DNA of 64,000 bases from Asterias amurensis (Eukaryota > Echinodermata > Asteroidea > Forcipulatida > Asteriidae), in assembly GCF_032118995.1 (NCBI RefSeq), contig NC_092660.1, positions 6,091,501-6,155,500 on the forward strand, written 5' to 3'. The notes under the pieces are model-generated. The model saw nothing but the letters and a program-made list of their open reading frames with translations, did no database searches and was not told the DNA's origin. The translations under genes and the position numbers were made by a program. This document shows, one piece after another, positions 1 to 11,150 of the stretch; positions within the stretch are counted from its first letter, which is position 1; each line of letters starts with the position of its first letter.

Positions 1-652
1 CTCTTTGTTTTCTTGTTTGCTCTTTTTTTTCCTAGCCTTCGAGAAAAGACACCGCCAGGGTTGAATCGTCAACTATTTTAGTATTTATTTATACAAAAGA
101 TCCTTGCGGTTGGTGAACATTTTACTTATCATATTATTTTTAAAAGCTTGCCCACACCTTTCATAACATCAGGCACTTAAGTGTATCAGACACAGAATGA
201 CTGGTAAACCAGTTTACCAAGGTGTCTAAAGAAAACTTTCGACCGATAAATTGAAAGTTGACAAAACAAAATCGACAAAATCACATTCCAAAGCTACGTC
301 TCTAGTGACCATAAGGACTTTGATATCGTTTGTTAAGAAGTATGTGTACTCTAGCTGCGTGTGCATGGATGGAGTCTTAAACATGATCAGAGTGAAAAAT
401 ATTATCTTAAAACATGTTGAGCTAAGGTAACATTCCTTCTCCAAACATCTAGAGTGGACCAAAGCAATCATATTTCTGTTTTCAAAAAATCTTTGAGTCA
501 ACATTGATGTTATACAAGCGGTGCCGCTGAATGTCCGTTGTATTTATCAACAGCCAATTATAACAATACAAAGTCGGTACAAAAAGTTCGTGCATTTCGC
601 GACCAATCCTTCCGGTAATACAAAACAAAGTTACTCGAAAAAGAATGGATTG
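1..652. other. Unassigned sequence
   Basis: AT-rich; no recognisable coding exon, RNA gene or repeat family member was seen. Confidence 0.5.
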
Positions 653-1024
653 TTAAAGGCAGTGGACACTATTGGTAATAACTCAAAATAATTATCAGCA
701 TAAAACCGCGATTGGTAATGAGTAATAGGGAGATGTTGATAGTATAAAACATTGCGAGAAACGGCTCTATCTGAAGTGACTTAGTTTTCGAGAAAGAAGT
801 AATTTTCCAAGAATTTGATTTCGAGACCTCAAGTTTAGAGTTTGAGGTATCGAAATCAAGTATCAGAAATCACACAACTTCGGGTGACAAGGGTGTTTTT
901 TTCTTTTATTAGTATCTCGCAACTTCGACGACCATTGAGCTCAAATTTTCACAGGTTTGTTATTTCATGCATATGATGATGAGGTACACCGAGTGAGAAG
1001 ACTGGTCTTTGACACTATCTTTAA
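653..1024 (+). repeat. M1 MITE
   Basis: Starts TTAAAGGCAGTGGACAC and ends with a shortened right terminus (GACACTATCTTTAA). It carries the internal GAGACCTC hairpin and the CGCAACTTCGACGACC block common to the family. No protein is encoded. The orientation given here is that of the arm reading ACTCAAAATAATTATYAGC. Confidence 0.85.
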
Positions 1025-1514
1025 ACGAGAAGTTCATAGAGAAGCCAAAGTTATACTCGGCTCTAAACATGAACAATATAATAATATCTCAACAAAGAAA
1101 CACACATTATGTTGCGCTGTCTGCACTATTAACCAGACGGCCACATTTTAATGAAACTAAGTCACAGAAAACGGAATTGAAATTACACTTAGAAACCAAT
1201 GATGTGTTAGCTCATTAAGATGCGATCGGCTGCTGTATGACAACCCAGGGTCTGTCTCGACAGCTATAGGTGAGGTGATGGGAAGTCGCGTGTGCGGACA
1301 TAATCTTGGCACAAATAACGGAAAGTATGTCGACCGTCCGCCACTGGATAACTATCTTGATGCGACTTTACCGCCAGAGGGCTTTGGGGCTTCCGGATTT
1401 GTAATTTCACGGAATATCTGTGTGTTCGTGGCTGGCGAGTGAGGTCATTCAATAAACATATCGTATGGTTTACGCTTGTCAATTTGAAAAAGTACATGTA
1501 CATGGCAATGCTCG
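1025..1514. other. Unassigned sequence
   Basis: Two overlapping short open frames at 957-1218 include part of a MITE and have no protein-family features. Nothing else was recognised. Confidence 0.5.
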
Positions 1515-2010
1515 TGTATGAAGTACTGCGTACTCAACCAGTATATAACCCTACTGTACTGTGTCCGATCGTACTCGAATACTTTATTATGTTCTCGTAC
1601 TCTACTCGTACTAGGACTATTATACTGTATTCTGTACTCGCAATTCTTAGTACTCGAGTGCTTTATTCTGTAGCCAAGTTGTACTCGCACTAGTACTCAC
1701 TTCATTCTATACTCGTACACTCGAACACTGTAATCGTACCTTTATACATTACTTCATTATTTAATCGTTATTCATGGAACACGTCCTACTCGTACTCCTA
1801 CTCGCACTATCCATTCTGTAACTCGTCGTACTTGTACCCAAATATTTTCATTCTCTTCTTGTACTCGAATCGTACTAACATAGTGCTCTAATACTTTGTG
1901 TACTCGTATCTTATGTTAATGCAAATACAGTCTCGCTCTAATACTCGAGTTAAACTTTGTTTACTCGTTACTCACACTTACTCGAATGACTAATAAGTAC
2001 CTGTAGACCT
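1515..2010. repeat. Degenerate TACTCG/ACTCGT simple-sequence tract
   Basis: About 500 bp dense in TACTCG, ACTCGT and TACTCGA words separated by irregular spacers, with no fixed unit length. Two overlapping open frames on opposite strands here are by-products of the repeat. It looks like an old, decayed pentamer/hexamer satellite. Confidence 0.65.
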
Positions 2011-2052
2011 ACTCGACCTTTGTTTAGTAAGACCAGGATAACCACACATATT

Positions 2053-2230
2053 GAAGACACTGGACCTCACTTGGTGTATCTCAACATATGCATAAAATAA
2101 CAAACCTAGGCCTGTGTGAAATTGGTCATCGAAGTTGCGAGAAAATGATGAAAAAACATCCTTGTTGGACAAGATAGGAATAAAAGACTTCTGGCTAGAA
2201 TTATTCTATTATTTTAGTAAGAATTTACCT
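2053..2230 (-). repeat. M1 MITE fragment
   Basis: Contains the family words CACTTGGTGTATCTCAACAT and GTTGCGAGAAAATGATG plus an AAAAGACTTCTGGCTAG core like the copy at 4083-4486. Neither terminus is complete. Confidence 0.6.
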
Positions 2231-3417
2231 CTTTCTCAACATCTACGCGACTCCGCGGTGTTAACATTCAAACCGAGTACAGCTGAGTCCCAGATAAGTA
2301 TTATTAGGCAAGCTTGAAAAAATAAATGAAACTTGTAATGGGTGGGTTTCAGTAATTATGTTTCCAATTACAAACCACCAATCTAGCTCAGCCTCGAACA
2401 TTAATGTACTCACATTGCAGATTATAACTACATTGCGATACTTCATTATAGCACGTTCGGTTACGTCAGACATCAACCTGCAACTATCAGTCACTGCTCA
2501 AGGTGACGTTGCCTTTTTGTGGAACCGAGATGACTAAAATCAATACACGCAGGACTAACGTGTAAAAATAATACTCTATCGAAGGCCACGGAGGAAATAG
2601 ATTTACGACTCTTCATCTAGATGTTGAAGAGCAAAGGCCATGAAGTGGCCATCTAAGACACTGTGTCTTACAACTTGTTATACTATCATGTGTTACTTTG
2701 ATAATAACTTATCAATTGTTGTACTCTGTGTTCTTAAACTGCTCTTAAAACTTGTCATTATGTTATAATATGCTTACAACTTGCACAAAATAGTTAAAGC
2801 TCGACGTTTCGACCCTAGCTGCAAAGGGTCAAAATCAGACGCATTTTGTGGATTTTCCCTATTTGAGATTTCCTCCCACATCTAAAAATCATCTTCTGTC
2901 TATAGGGTTTTATTAGACCTATATTTATGCGTTAACGTCCTTTTTGTTTTTCTGAGAGTGCACTGGTTGCTTCAGATAGAAACATTGATTGTAACTTATT
3001 TTCAGAAAAGTAGATGATGCGACTGGTTATGTTTCGTCAGGGTTTTTTGTAAAACGTTCCTTCATTAACATTTCTGCGATTAGGCAACTTTGATACACGT
3101 GTGCCATCAAGTAGAATGGCCAGTAATTGTGTGTGGTTTGTCATGAAACACCTTGAATCAGAAGTCAATTTCAGGTTCTTAATAGCAAGCGAAATTGCAT
3201 TCTGACCGCAAGACGTCATGTTACGTGTAACTAAACCCCCTGGCAACAAAAGTCGAGCAAAGAAACGTCGAGATGAAAAATGTCAAGCTTTGTTGTCATT
3301 CTATATATCACCTTTCAGTTCTCGTATGATTTGGATGTAATTTTAAATATTTCTCAGGGAGTTTATTTGCTGGTGTGCTAATTCCGTACCAGAACCAGTT
3401 TTTACAACTATTTTCAT
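2231..3417. other. Unassigned sequence
   Basis: A GCTCGACGTTTCGACC word and a nearby AGGGTC inverted word near 2800 resemble 3' parts of retroposons, but nothing firm supports that. The rest is unassigned. Confidence 0.45.
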
Positions 3418-3789
3418 TTAAAGACAGTGGACACTATTGGTAATTGTCAAAGACCAGTCTTCTCACTTGGTGTATCTCAACATATGCATAAAATAACAAA
3501 CCTGTGAAAATTTGAACTCAATCGGTCGTCGAAGTTGCGAGATAATAATGAAAGAAAAAACACCCTTGTCAGGCGAAGTTGTGTGCGTTCAGATGCTTGA
3601 TTTCGAGACCTCAAAATCTAAATCAAAACTGTGGAAAATTAATTTTTTTCTCTAAAACTACGTTATTACAGAGAGAGCCGTTTCTCACAATGTGTTATAC
3701 TATCAACCTCTCCCCATTACTCGTTACCAAGTAAGGTTTTACGCTTATAAATATTTTGAGTAATTACCAATACTACCCACTGCCTTTAA
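3418..3789 (-). repeat. M1 MITE
   Basis: Begins TTAAAGACAGTGGACAC and ends CACTGCCTTTAA. Near full length at about 370 bp, with the GAGACCTC half of the central hairpin present. Confidence 0.85.
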
Positions 3790-4082
3790 GGGAACATTTA
3801 TAGAGTTAGTTAGAAAGAAATCACAGAGATCAAAGATTTACATAAAAGTCAGACCGCTATTTGATATGATAGTCTGTATCCATTATTGCAATTACAAACA
3901 GGGAACAAGACGGCAATATAAAAAGTATATTTTATATATAGGGCCTACATTTAACAGAAATATCGCATGATTAGTATCGAATGATGAAAAGGTTTAATTT
4001 AAATCTAAGAGCTCATTCCTACCACGTTCCCATCAGCATCAATCCTCCAGAGACAACATTTACATCTGAAATAATACACTGT

Positions 4083-4486
4083 TTAAAAGGAAGGTACACG
4101 TTTGGTAATTACTCCAAACAAATATTAACTTAAAAACTGCCTTGGTAACGAGCATTGGAGAGCTGTTGATAGTATACAACATTGTGGGAAACGACTCCCT
4201 CTGAAGTGATGTAGTTTTTGAGAAAGAGGTGATTTCTCACATAATAGTAAAAGACTTCTAGCTAGAAGTCTTTTATTCCTATCTGAAAGCACACAAATTC
4301 GAAATCGAGCACCTGAACGCCAAAACTTCGCCTGACAATTGTGTTTTTTCGTTCATCACTTTCTCGCAACTTCGATGACCAATTGAGCCCAAATTTACAT
4401 AGGCTTGTTATGTTATGCTTATGGTGGTTTACACCAAGTGAGACCACTGGTCTGTGACAACTACCAATCGTTCACGATGCTTTTAA
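4083..4486 (+). repeat. M1-related MITE, divergent
   Basis: Termini (TTAAAAGGAAGGTACACG and a right end closing in TTTTAA) are diverged, but the interior follows M1. Its centre is a perfect 26-bp palindrome around CTTCTAGCTAGAAG. Confidence 0.7.
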
Positions 4487-4894
4487 GTCAAGAAAATGAC
4501 ATTTCAAGGCCCTCGCTTTTATTAGATCACCGCAATTGAGCAAATAAGCACATGAACGTGCTCCAAATCGCTAAACAAAACGAAACCGCCCACATACCGA
4601 AACCATTAATGAGCCTATTACAAAGCCTGTATAATGTAAGTCATTAGTACCAGACTGTGACGATTTGGTGCCATCCCAATGCCTCGCCCACGCTTTAATT
4701 AATACATGTGTATCTATTACATATACCATGTCCACCAAACATATTGCAGTCATTACACGGTTTTGATCGTTTGGATCATATTGGTAGTTGACCGTTATGG
4801 TACTACGTCATTGTCGCGTCCCTAGTGTGAATTTGCAGAGGTGGATGCTAAAATGATCGATTCAAACAAAGGACCAGACCATTTTCCTCATAAG

Positions 4895-5057
4895 CTGGGT
4901 GCGTTCGTTTAGCTTCCCTGGGTCGACCCCGGTGAGTAGCGTTTTTTTTTTTTTTTTTTCAGGACGAACGTGGGTAATTATCTGCACACGTTCAGCCTGG
5001 AAAAAGAAAACGCCACACACCGGGGTCGACCCGGGGAAGGTAATCGAACGCACCCAG
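4895..5057. repeat. M2 MITE
   Basis: Inverted termini CTGGGTGCGTTCG and CGAACGCACCCAG continue inward to GGTCGACCCCGG and CCGGGGTCGACC. The element is about 163 bp with a T-run inside. A second copy lies at 52361-52602. Confidence 0.75.
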
Positions 5058-8037
5058 TATATTCCCTGACCTCTTTCAGTGATCAGAGAGTATGGCCGAT
5101 AAATTTCGACTGTTTACCTTATTCTGGGCATGCGCATGTGCTACTACCAGCTAGCGTTCCTTCAAGTCTCACGTTAAGTACATGGTTTTTACTAAAGATT
5201 ATAACAAATTTGGTAAGATTCACAGAGTATTGTTGCTAAGTAACAATAGCCTACCATCTAATTATGTATTACACATCCCCTATGAAAATGCCCCACTAAT
5301 AGTGCTTGCTATAGTAATCGTCATGGACATAGTAAATACATTCTACAGTTTCGCCCTTCATAGTCATTTTAAAAAAGCGTCTGGGCTCCAGCATACCTTT
5401 GACTATAAATGAGAACTATTGCCGGGTACATTATAAGCACTGTAAACGATCGCATAGACGCCCCAATAAAGCAACCCGCTCGTGCTATTTGCTAGATTTG
5501 GCGCCATTAATTTGAGCCGATGGCCCTGTGTCAAGGGTCAATTATTGATGTGCCAAATGTTGGTAAAGAAAAAGACCGCAACTTGATAGTATGAAGAAAT
5601 TGCATTGGGAAATCAAAAGCAACAATGACAACAACAGCTGCAGTAGCATGAGCACAACAGCAACAAACAAACTCAAAATAATACTTACGTAAACTAAAAC
5701 GTAAATAGTGTCTTTGGAAAACATGTAAAAATTATGTTCAAAATGGTGGACGAACGTGCGATATGGAATCAGCTGTAACAACAACTTCAACAAAATCATT
5801 GGCAACAACATGAACATCAGCAGCGCCAGCAACAACAACAACAATCAACGACATCAACAAACAAATAAACAAATACAAATCTAACATTATAATGTTGATA
5901 ACTGTGGAATGTTTTTTCTATAAGTTGGATAACATAGTTTGGGTAGTTTGATCTATGTGACCAAATTTTCAACCAAAAACTGGTCTCCTTCCCTCTGATC
6001 TGACACTGAAAATTTCGTCTAAAGAAGCTCCAAATCAAAATAAAATCGGTCGCACGGTAATGCATTATGCAGTCTTTTGCACACCACCGCCAAAAATAAA
6101 TACAATACATTGGATCAAAGGATTAGTTTCCAATTTCGAGTTTTGTATATTTGCATTCTCGCGTAAGAATTGTGTCTATTTTTGTTCTCCCGATAATAGC
6201 AGTAGGCATTTACTGGACAACAGCGTTATGTATAAACATAACTAGACTTCGAGCGACTGGGGATACCATTATTTTTTTATGTGCAGAGTTTCGCTGCCGG
6301 TGAATTATGCATTTCATTTTTCTTTAAAAAGAAAACGCGGCCCGACCTTCCACGCAGTGAACGCTTTTTGCGTTTATAAATCTCAGAGATAAAATAACAG
6401 GTTGGATGGTGATGGCAGTCTTTGGCACCCCCCCCCCCCCCCACATAAATAAATAAGTATATTGGATTTAAATGATTAATTTCCAATTGGATTATTGTAT
6501 TATTCGTAGATTTTTTTTCAAACTGCAAAAATTATCAATTTTATCATTATCATTTCCGGTCAGATTTCCTGTTTACCTGTATAAAAAGGATTGCTAATCT
6601 GCTTTGGTTTAAAATGGGACCAGACTGATTTGTTTACTTATCTAGCCTTAAATTAGATGAAATTTACAAGAAACGCCGTGCTATATTAATTCCTTTTATT
6701 TACACATACATTTGTATCCCTCAATTTTAAACCCTAAATCCTAACAGGGTTATCGGTGCCCTTCCCCCATACACCGATCGGGGTATTCAAAAGACAATCA
6801 GTATGAGAACCGTGTATGCGTTTGTTGTATAAAAGTACGGTATTTTCAGGCCTATTAAAGTTGCCTCCTTACCCCCTAGTCACTGCCTTGGTGCCCTTAA
6901 AATGCTACGGTCGAAATTTTACAATTTCCTCATAGGGAGAAAGTGCCTTGGTGCCCTTGTCCTTTCAAAAACGAGGCAAACAGGCCTGGGTATCCAACTT
7001 AAGATGATGATCGAATTTGTCACGCCAAAATGCACCTCACTTTTTCTCGTTAACAAACACCAAGCTGTGAGATGGACCATTTGTTTACGGGTCAGTTGTG
7101 TCATAAACCACGGAGCAATAAACTGTCAAACTATTCCCGTCTTAAAAGTATAGAATTTTCCCATTAAACTAATATGAATATTTATGAGAAAATTGTAACT
7201 CTCCAACGACTGATTTTATGGGGGGGGGGGGGGGCACTCTCATTCGTACATATGTTCGTACTGCAACAATTTATAGTCAAAACTACATTGAAGTATGTTG
7301 TTAAATTGTGGTTTTAATGTGAACCTACAAAACGCCGTTCGCACTAGATTCAGAATGAAGGCATGGGAGGTATGATTTATATAGTTTGCAGAAAATGATG
7401 AATTCGCTCACAACATCGATTGAATGTTTTGCTAACATTTGGTCGTTAATGCAAACCGGCACGGTTTGTTTATCAACAATGGAAATGTCTATTTATCTGT
7501 GCTATTAAAGCATAGAGTTAAAGCCTCAAATCGGTGGAGGCCATTTTGAAATGTACATTCAAGTTACGCACGTATACGTATGTATCAACAGAGGGCGCTT
7601 TGCATCAAATTTGTCACACTATTGGGGCGTGTGAACGTTATCACCTTCATGTACATGTGCATCGATCAACTTCACAATCTGTTACTGCTAATCATACCCT
7701 GGCCATATCATTGTCAGCATGGGAACACTTATGTCGGGTTCCCTGTGTGATACCGTGCGAATACCGTGCATCATCAATAGTTACCTGCCTATGACACATC
7801 TTCGGTTCGTTTCACATGGGTGTTCAAAGAAAATGTTTCCCGGGTGGGGCAATGATATGAATACAACACAAACACAGACAGATGTTTATTCTTAAGGTTT
7901 TCCTTCTATATAAATGATACCATTTATGTCTCATAATGCAAATTAGGTAGGCGATGTTTACCATACACAGTGTGCAGTTGTGTGTACAAAAGTATGACTT
8001 CTGACTGGCACTTCCGAACAAAGATATTTACAAAATA
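5058..8037. other. Unassigned sequence with simple repeats
   Basis: CAA/CAG-rich stretch at 5620-5860, C-run at 6427-6442 and G-run at 7219-7234. A CTTGGTGCCCTT word occurs twice near 6890 and 6945. No exon was recognised. Confidence 0.5.
7425..7490 (+). repeat. Dispersed repeat R2, copy 1
   Basis: TGAATGTTTTGCTAACATT, then CGGCACGGTTTGTTTATCAA. See the copy at 63165-63260. Class unknown. Confidence 0.6.
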
Positions 8038-8150
8038 GGGCTACATAACTCAGTTGGTGGATCGCCGACACGTTAATCCGGAGGTCATTGGTTCAAATCC
8101 CGCTCTAGTCAATTTTCTTTGTCCAACCCCAAATTGCGTATAGTATAAAG
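8038..8150 (+). repeat. tRNA-derived SINE head (SINE-C)
   Basis: Contains ACTCAGTTGGTGGATCG (A-box-like) and GGTTCAAATCCCGC (B-box-like), followed by a CTTTGTCCAACCCC body. It does not fold as a complete tRNA, so it is called a SINE remnant. Confidence 0.6.
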
Positions 8151-9624
8151 GCTACCAACAGGCAACATTACTTCATGCCCATTGTCAGTGCCCACACAGT
8201 GCCCCTTTAAATGTTTCATAGAGTTGCCCTTAACAAACTATAGGAAGAAAATATGCCCTGGACTTACACGAACAAAGTATCAAGCCAAAGGAACATGTTT
8301 ATCTCAACTATCAAACTAAACAAATAAAAGTATTAAAACATCGATTCAAAAACTGTACAAGATTTAAATCTTTAAAAAAGATTTTTAAATCGCTGTGTTC
8401 ATCAAACGTGTCTGTATAAGGCCTTTAGTCTGTGTGACATCACAACTAGTCTGTATGTTTATCATAACCACGGTATGCAAACTAGAAACCCACAAACAAT
8501 AAAACCAAAGCAAGTTGTATTTTCTGTGTTTTTATAATATTTCGATTGCACTTTTGTTACAGAGTCAAGCATCACGATGTTCCACTAATGTCTACAATCT
8601 CTCACGAACTGTACCTACACTGCATTTCCACACCTATTATTATAACCACCTTATTTCATACATTATATTATTTGATCATGATTATCATAAATTCCAGACG
8701 ATTTCACCACTACTCATGACGAATAGTTCAACGATTGTTCTCTAAGGACCCATGACCGTATCACTGAAAGGTTTAAAGCAAAGAAGTAACCTTTGTTTTT
8801 TGGAACCGTTCGATTGTTTTAGTCCTATACACATTGTAGTTACAATTAACCTGTGCAATTTCATTTTCAGTGGTCGCATTTGTTTTGGTAAGATATCGCC
8901 GAAAACCTGGAGCGAATCATGTCCACGCAGGAAGACTCATCCCCATAGATTTCTAACGCTTCTTTAACTAAAATTGCCTATGGTATTCTGTTCAACAACC
9001 GCAGTCGGCTACTTCGAAATATTGCCGTTCTTCTTACCATGTCTTATACCAAACATACAGTGACCCTTTAAGTGCACTATTGATATTAACCTGTCACAAT
9101 TGATTTTTACGCGAGTTTATTCAATTAAATAAACAATTGAATAGAAGAAAATGATTTGAATAAATCTCGGGATGACGTGCCAACTGACGTGACAAAATAT
9201 AACTTAATATAACTTAATCGAAGCTTTAAAGTATTTGTTAAGCCCACATGTGAAGTTACTTTATGATTTGTTCCAAAATGTGTTTATTCTTTTCTCACAA
9301 TAGCTTGTATTTTGTGGGCATTGTGATGGGAGAGAACGAATTCCAATGTACGAGGTTAAAGCCTGGAGTAAACTTTATACGAACACAGTTTTGCGCTTTA
9401 CAAGCAAGGTTGCATCATCAACACTTTAACTCCATAATGTTTTGAAGTGTAGCCAAGTCATCTGGAATAAATCTACAGTCAAATTATATCCCGTTTCAAT
9501 GATCCATAAGACTTTACACTAAAGTCTAGAATTTCATCTTTGAGATGACAGGCCATTTCTAATGTTTGCAAGGGGCACCTCCATTATTAAAGTCTATGAG
9601 AAATCTGTCAATGGGCAGTATTTA
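8151..9624. other. Unassigned sequence
   Basis: AT-rich, no exon or named repeat recognised. Confidence 0.5.
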
Positions 9625-9800
9625 TGACCCGGACCCTGTGTCAAAGTGACCCAAATTTTGGCTCAAACTGACGCACAATCTCAAACTGACGCAGAATCCT
9701 AAAAATTCCATTTTAACATTATTTCCTGGGTCAGTCTGACCCGTAAATGGGTCAGGCCCTCTGAGACCCGGAATCCGGATCAACTTATGACCCTGGAGGT
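9625..9800. repeat. GGGTCA/TGACCC-rich repeat copy
   Basis: Many direct and inverted GGGTCA/TGACCC words, including GGGTCAGTCTGACCC, plus ACTGACGCA repeated twice. A related stretch lies at 14279-14470. The class is unknown. Confidence 0.45.
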
Positions 9801-9901
9801 CTAAAAGTGCAATGCACATTCTCTGAAATAATTATTAGTTATGTATTCTGCTTTAAATATTTAATGCAGGCTATTTTTAACGTCTTCACGGTTCATCTTG
9901 T

Positions 9902-10470
9902 TTAAAGGCACTGGACACTATTAGTAATTACTCATAATTAATAATTGTTAGCATTAAAACTTACTTGGTAACGAGTAATGGAGAGCTGTTAATATAATAG
10001 TATTGCACTTTTTGAAAATCGGCTCCCTCTGAAGTAACATTATAGTTTTTGAGAAAGAGGTAATTTCTCACTAAAATATTAAAATAATTTAGGCCTTTCA
10101 TGGACCAGGCATCTGAAAGCAAACAAATTGTTCTGTTCAACAAGGTTTTTTTCATTCATTATTCTCTTGAAACTTTGATGACCGATTGAGTCATAAAATT
10201 TTCACAGGTTTGTTATTTTCATGCTAATGTTGAGAAATTTTTGAGAAAGAGGTAATTTCTCACTAAAATATTAAAATAATTTAGGCCTTTCATGGACCAG
10301 GCATCTGAAAGCAAACAAATTGCTCTGTTCAACAAGGTTTTTTCATTCATTATTCTCTTGAAACTTTGATGACTGATTGAGTCATAACATTTTCACAGGT
10401 TTGTTATTTTCATGCTAATGTTGAGAAAACTGGTCTTTGACAAATAACCAAAGGTGTCCAGTGTCTTTAA
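9902..10470 (+). repeat. M1-related MITE with internal tandem duplication
   Basis: Termini TTAAAGGCACTGGACAC and GTGTCCAGTGTCTTTAA. A segment starting TTGAGAAAGAGG is present twice with a 192-bp period (anchors at 10051 and 10243); the two copies differ at only a few bases. This makes the element about 190 bp longer than its relatives. Confidence 0.85.
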
Positions 10471-10679
10471 ATATGGTTGACGTTGACGGATCATTAAGTC
10501 TTTGTACCCTCGCATTAATGTCAATGAATGTCATTAGTATGTCAATGAATGGCATCACATTATTCGTAAAAATTGTTCAAAGGAAAGTACGGGTGCACAT
10601 AAACGTGTTTCTAAATGTTTGCGGAGGGAAAATACCAAGCGTGGTTTGGTTTCAAGGGATCATTTTGTATTGTTAGTTT

Positions 10680-11150
10680 TCTGCTCTTGGTTTGTGCTGA
10701 TGGTTGCCATGACAATGTTCTTGTCTGCTTTATCATGATATACCGTTTGCTATCTGGGTCTGTTGTTTCTAATGTTTAAAGGTTGTATCTAGTTTTGTGT
10801 GCATTGTTGAATCTGTTTAGTCACTAAACACATTTTTACATTTGCTGATTGTTCATAGTTCGTTGATGGATTAATTTCTTGTATTTTTTTTTTTTTTCCA
10901 TTTTATGGGTTTAGGCCCTATATAATATTTCTATGGCTTGCTGTTTCTTATGTTTTAAATTTGTGTCTACTTTTGTCTGCATTGTTGTATCTTTTTATGT
11001 CGGTTATTTCTCAGTTTAAAAGTATTTAGGCCCAAGCCTATTATTTTGATTGGTCTTGATTTTTGCCTTTTAGTTTGTATTGCTAGGCGCATTGGTGAAT
11101 CTTTTACTCATAATGCGCCTTATAAATGCTGTTTATTATTATTATTATGG
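10680..11150 (+). repeat. Possible LINE-type 3' end ending in (TTATT)n
   Basis: Ends GCGCCTTATAAATGCTG followed by a TTATTATTATTA tail, as do many CR1/L2-type LINEs and the SINEs that share their tails. A weakly conserved block (GTTTCTAATGTTTAAAGG and GTTTCTTATGTTTTAAA) repeats about 180 bp apart. No reverse transcriptase frame is present, so this is an inference from the tail only. Confidence 0.35.

Noticed and set aside
2795-2870. Possible retroposon 3' end
   Set aside because: Only a short GACGTTTCGACC word supports it and no coding remnant is nearby.
5542-5844. Leucine-rich membrane-like open frame
   Set aside because: It is the reverse reading of a CAA/CAG-rich simple tract.
8038-8115. 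Possible tRNA gene
   Set aside because: Incomplete stems; followed by a SINE-type body.
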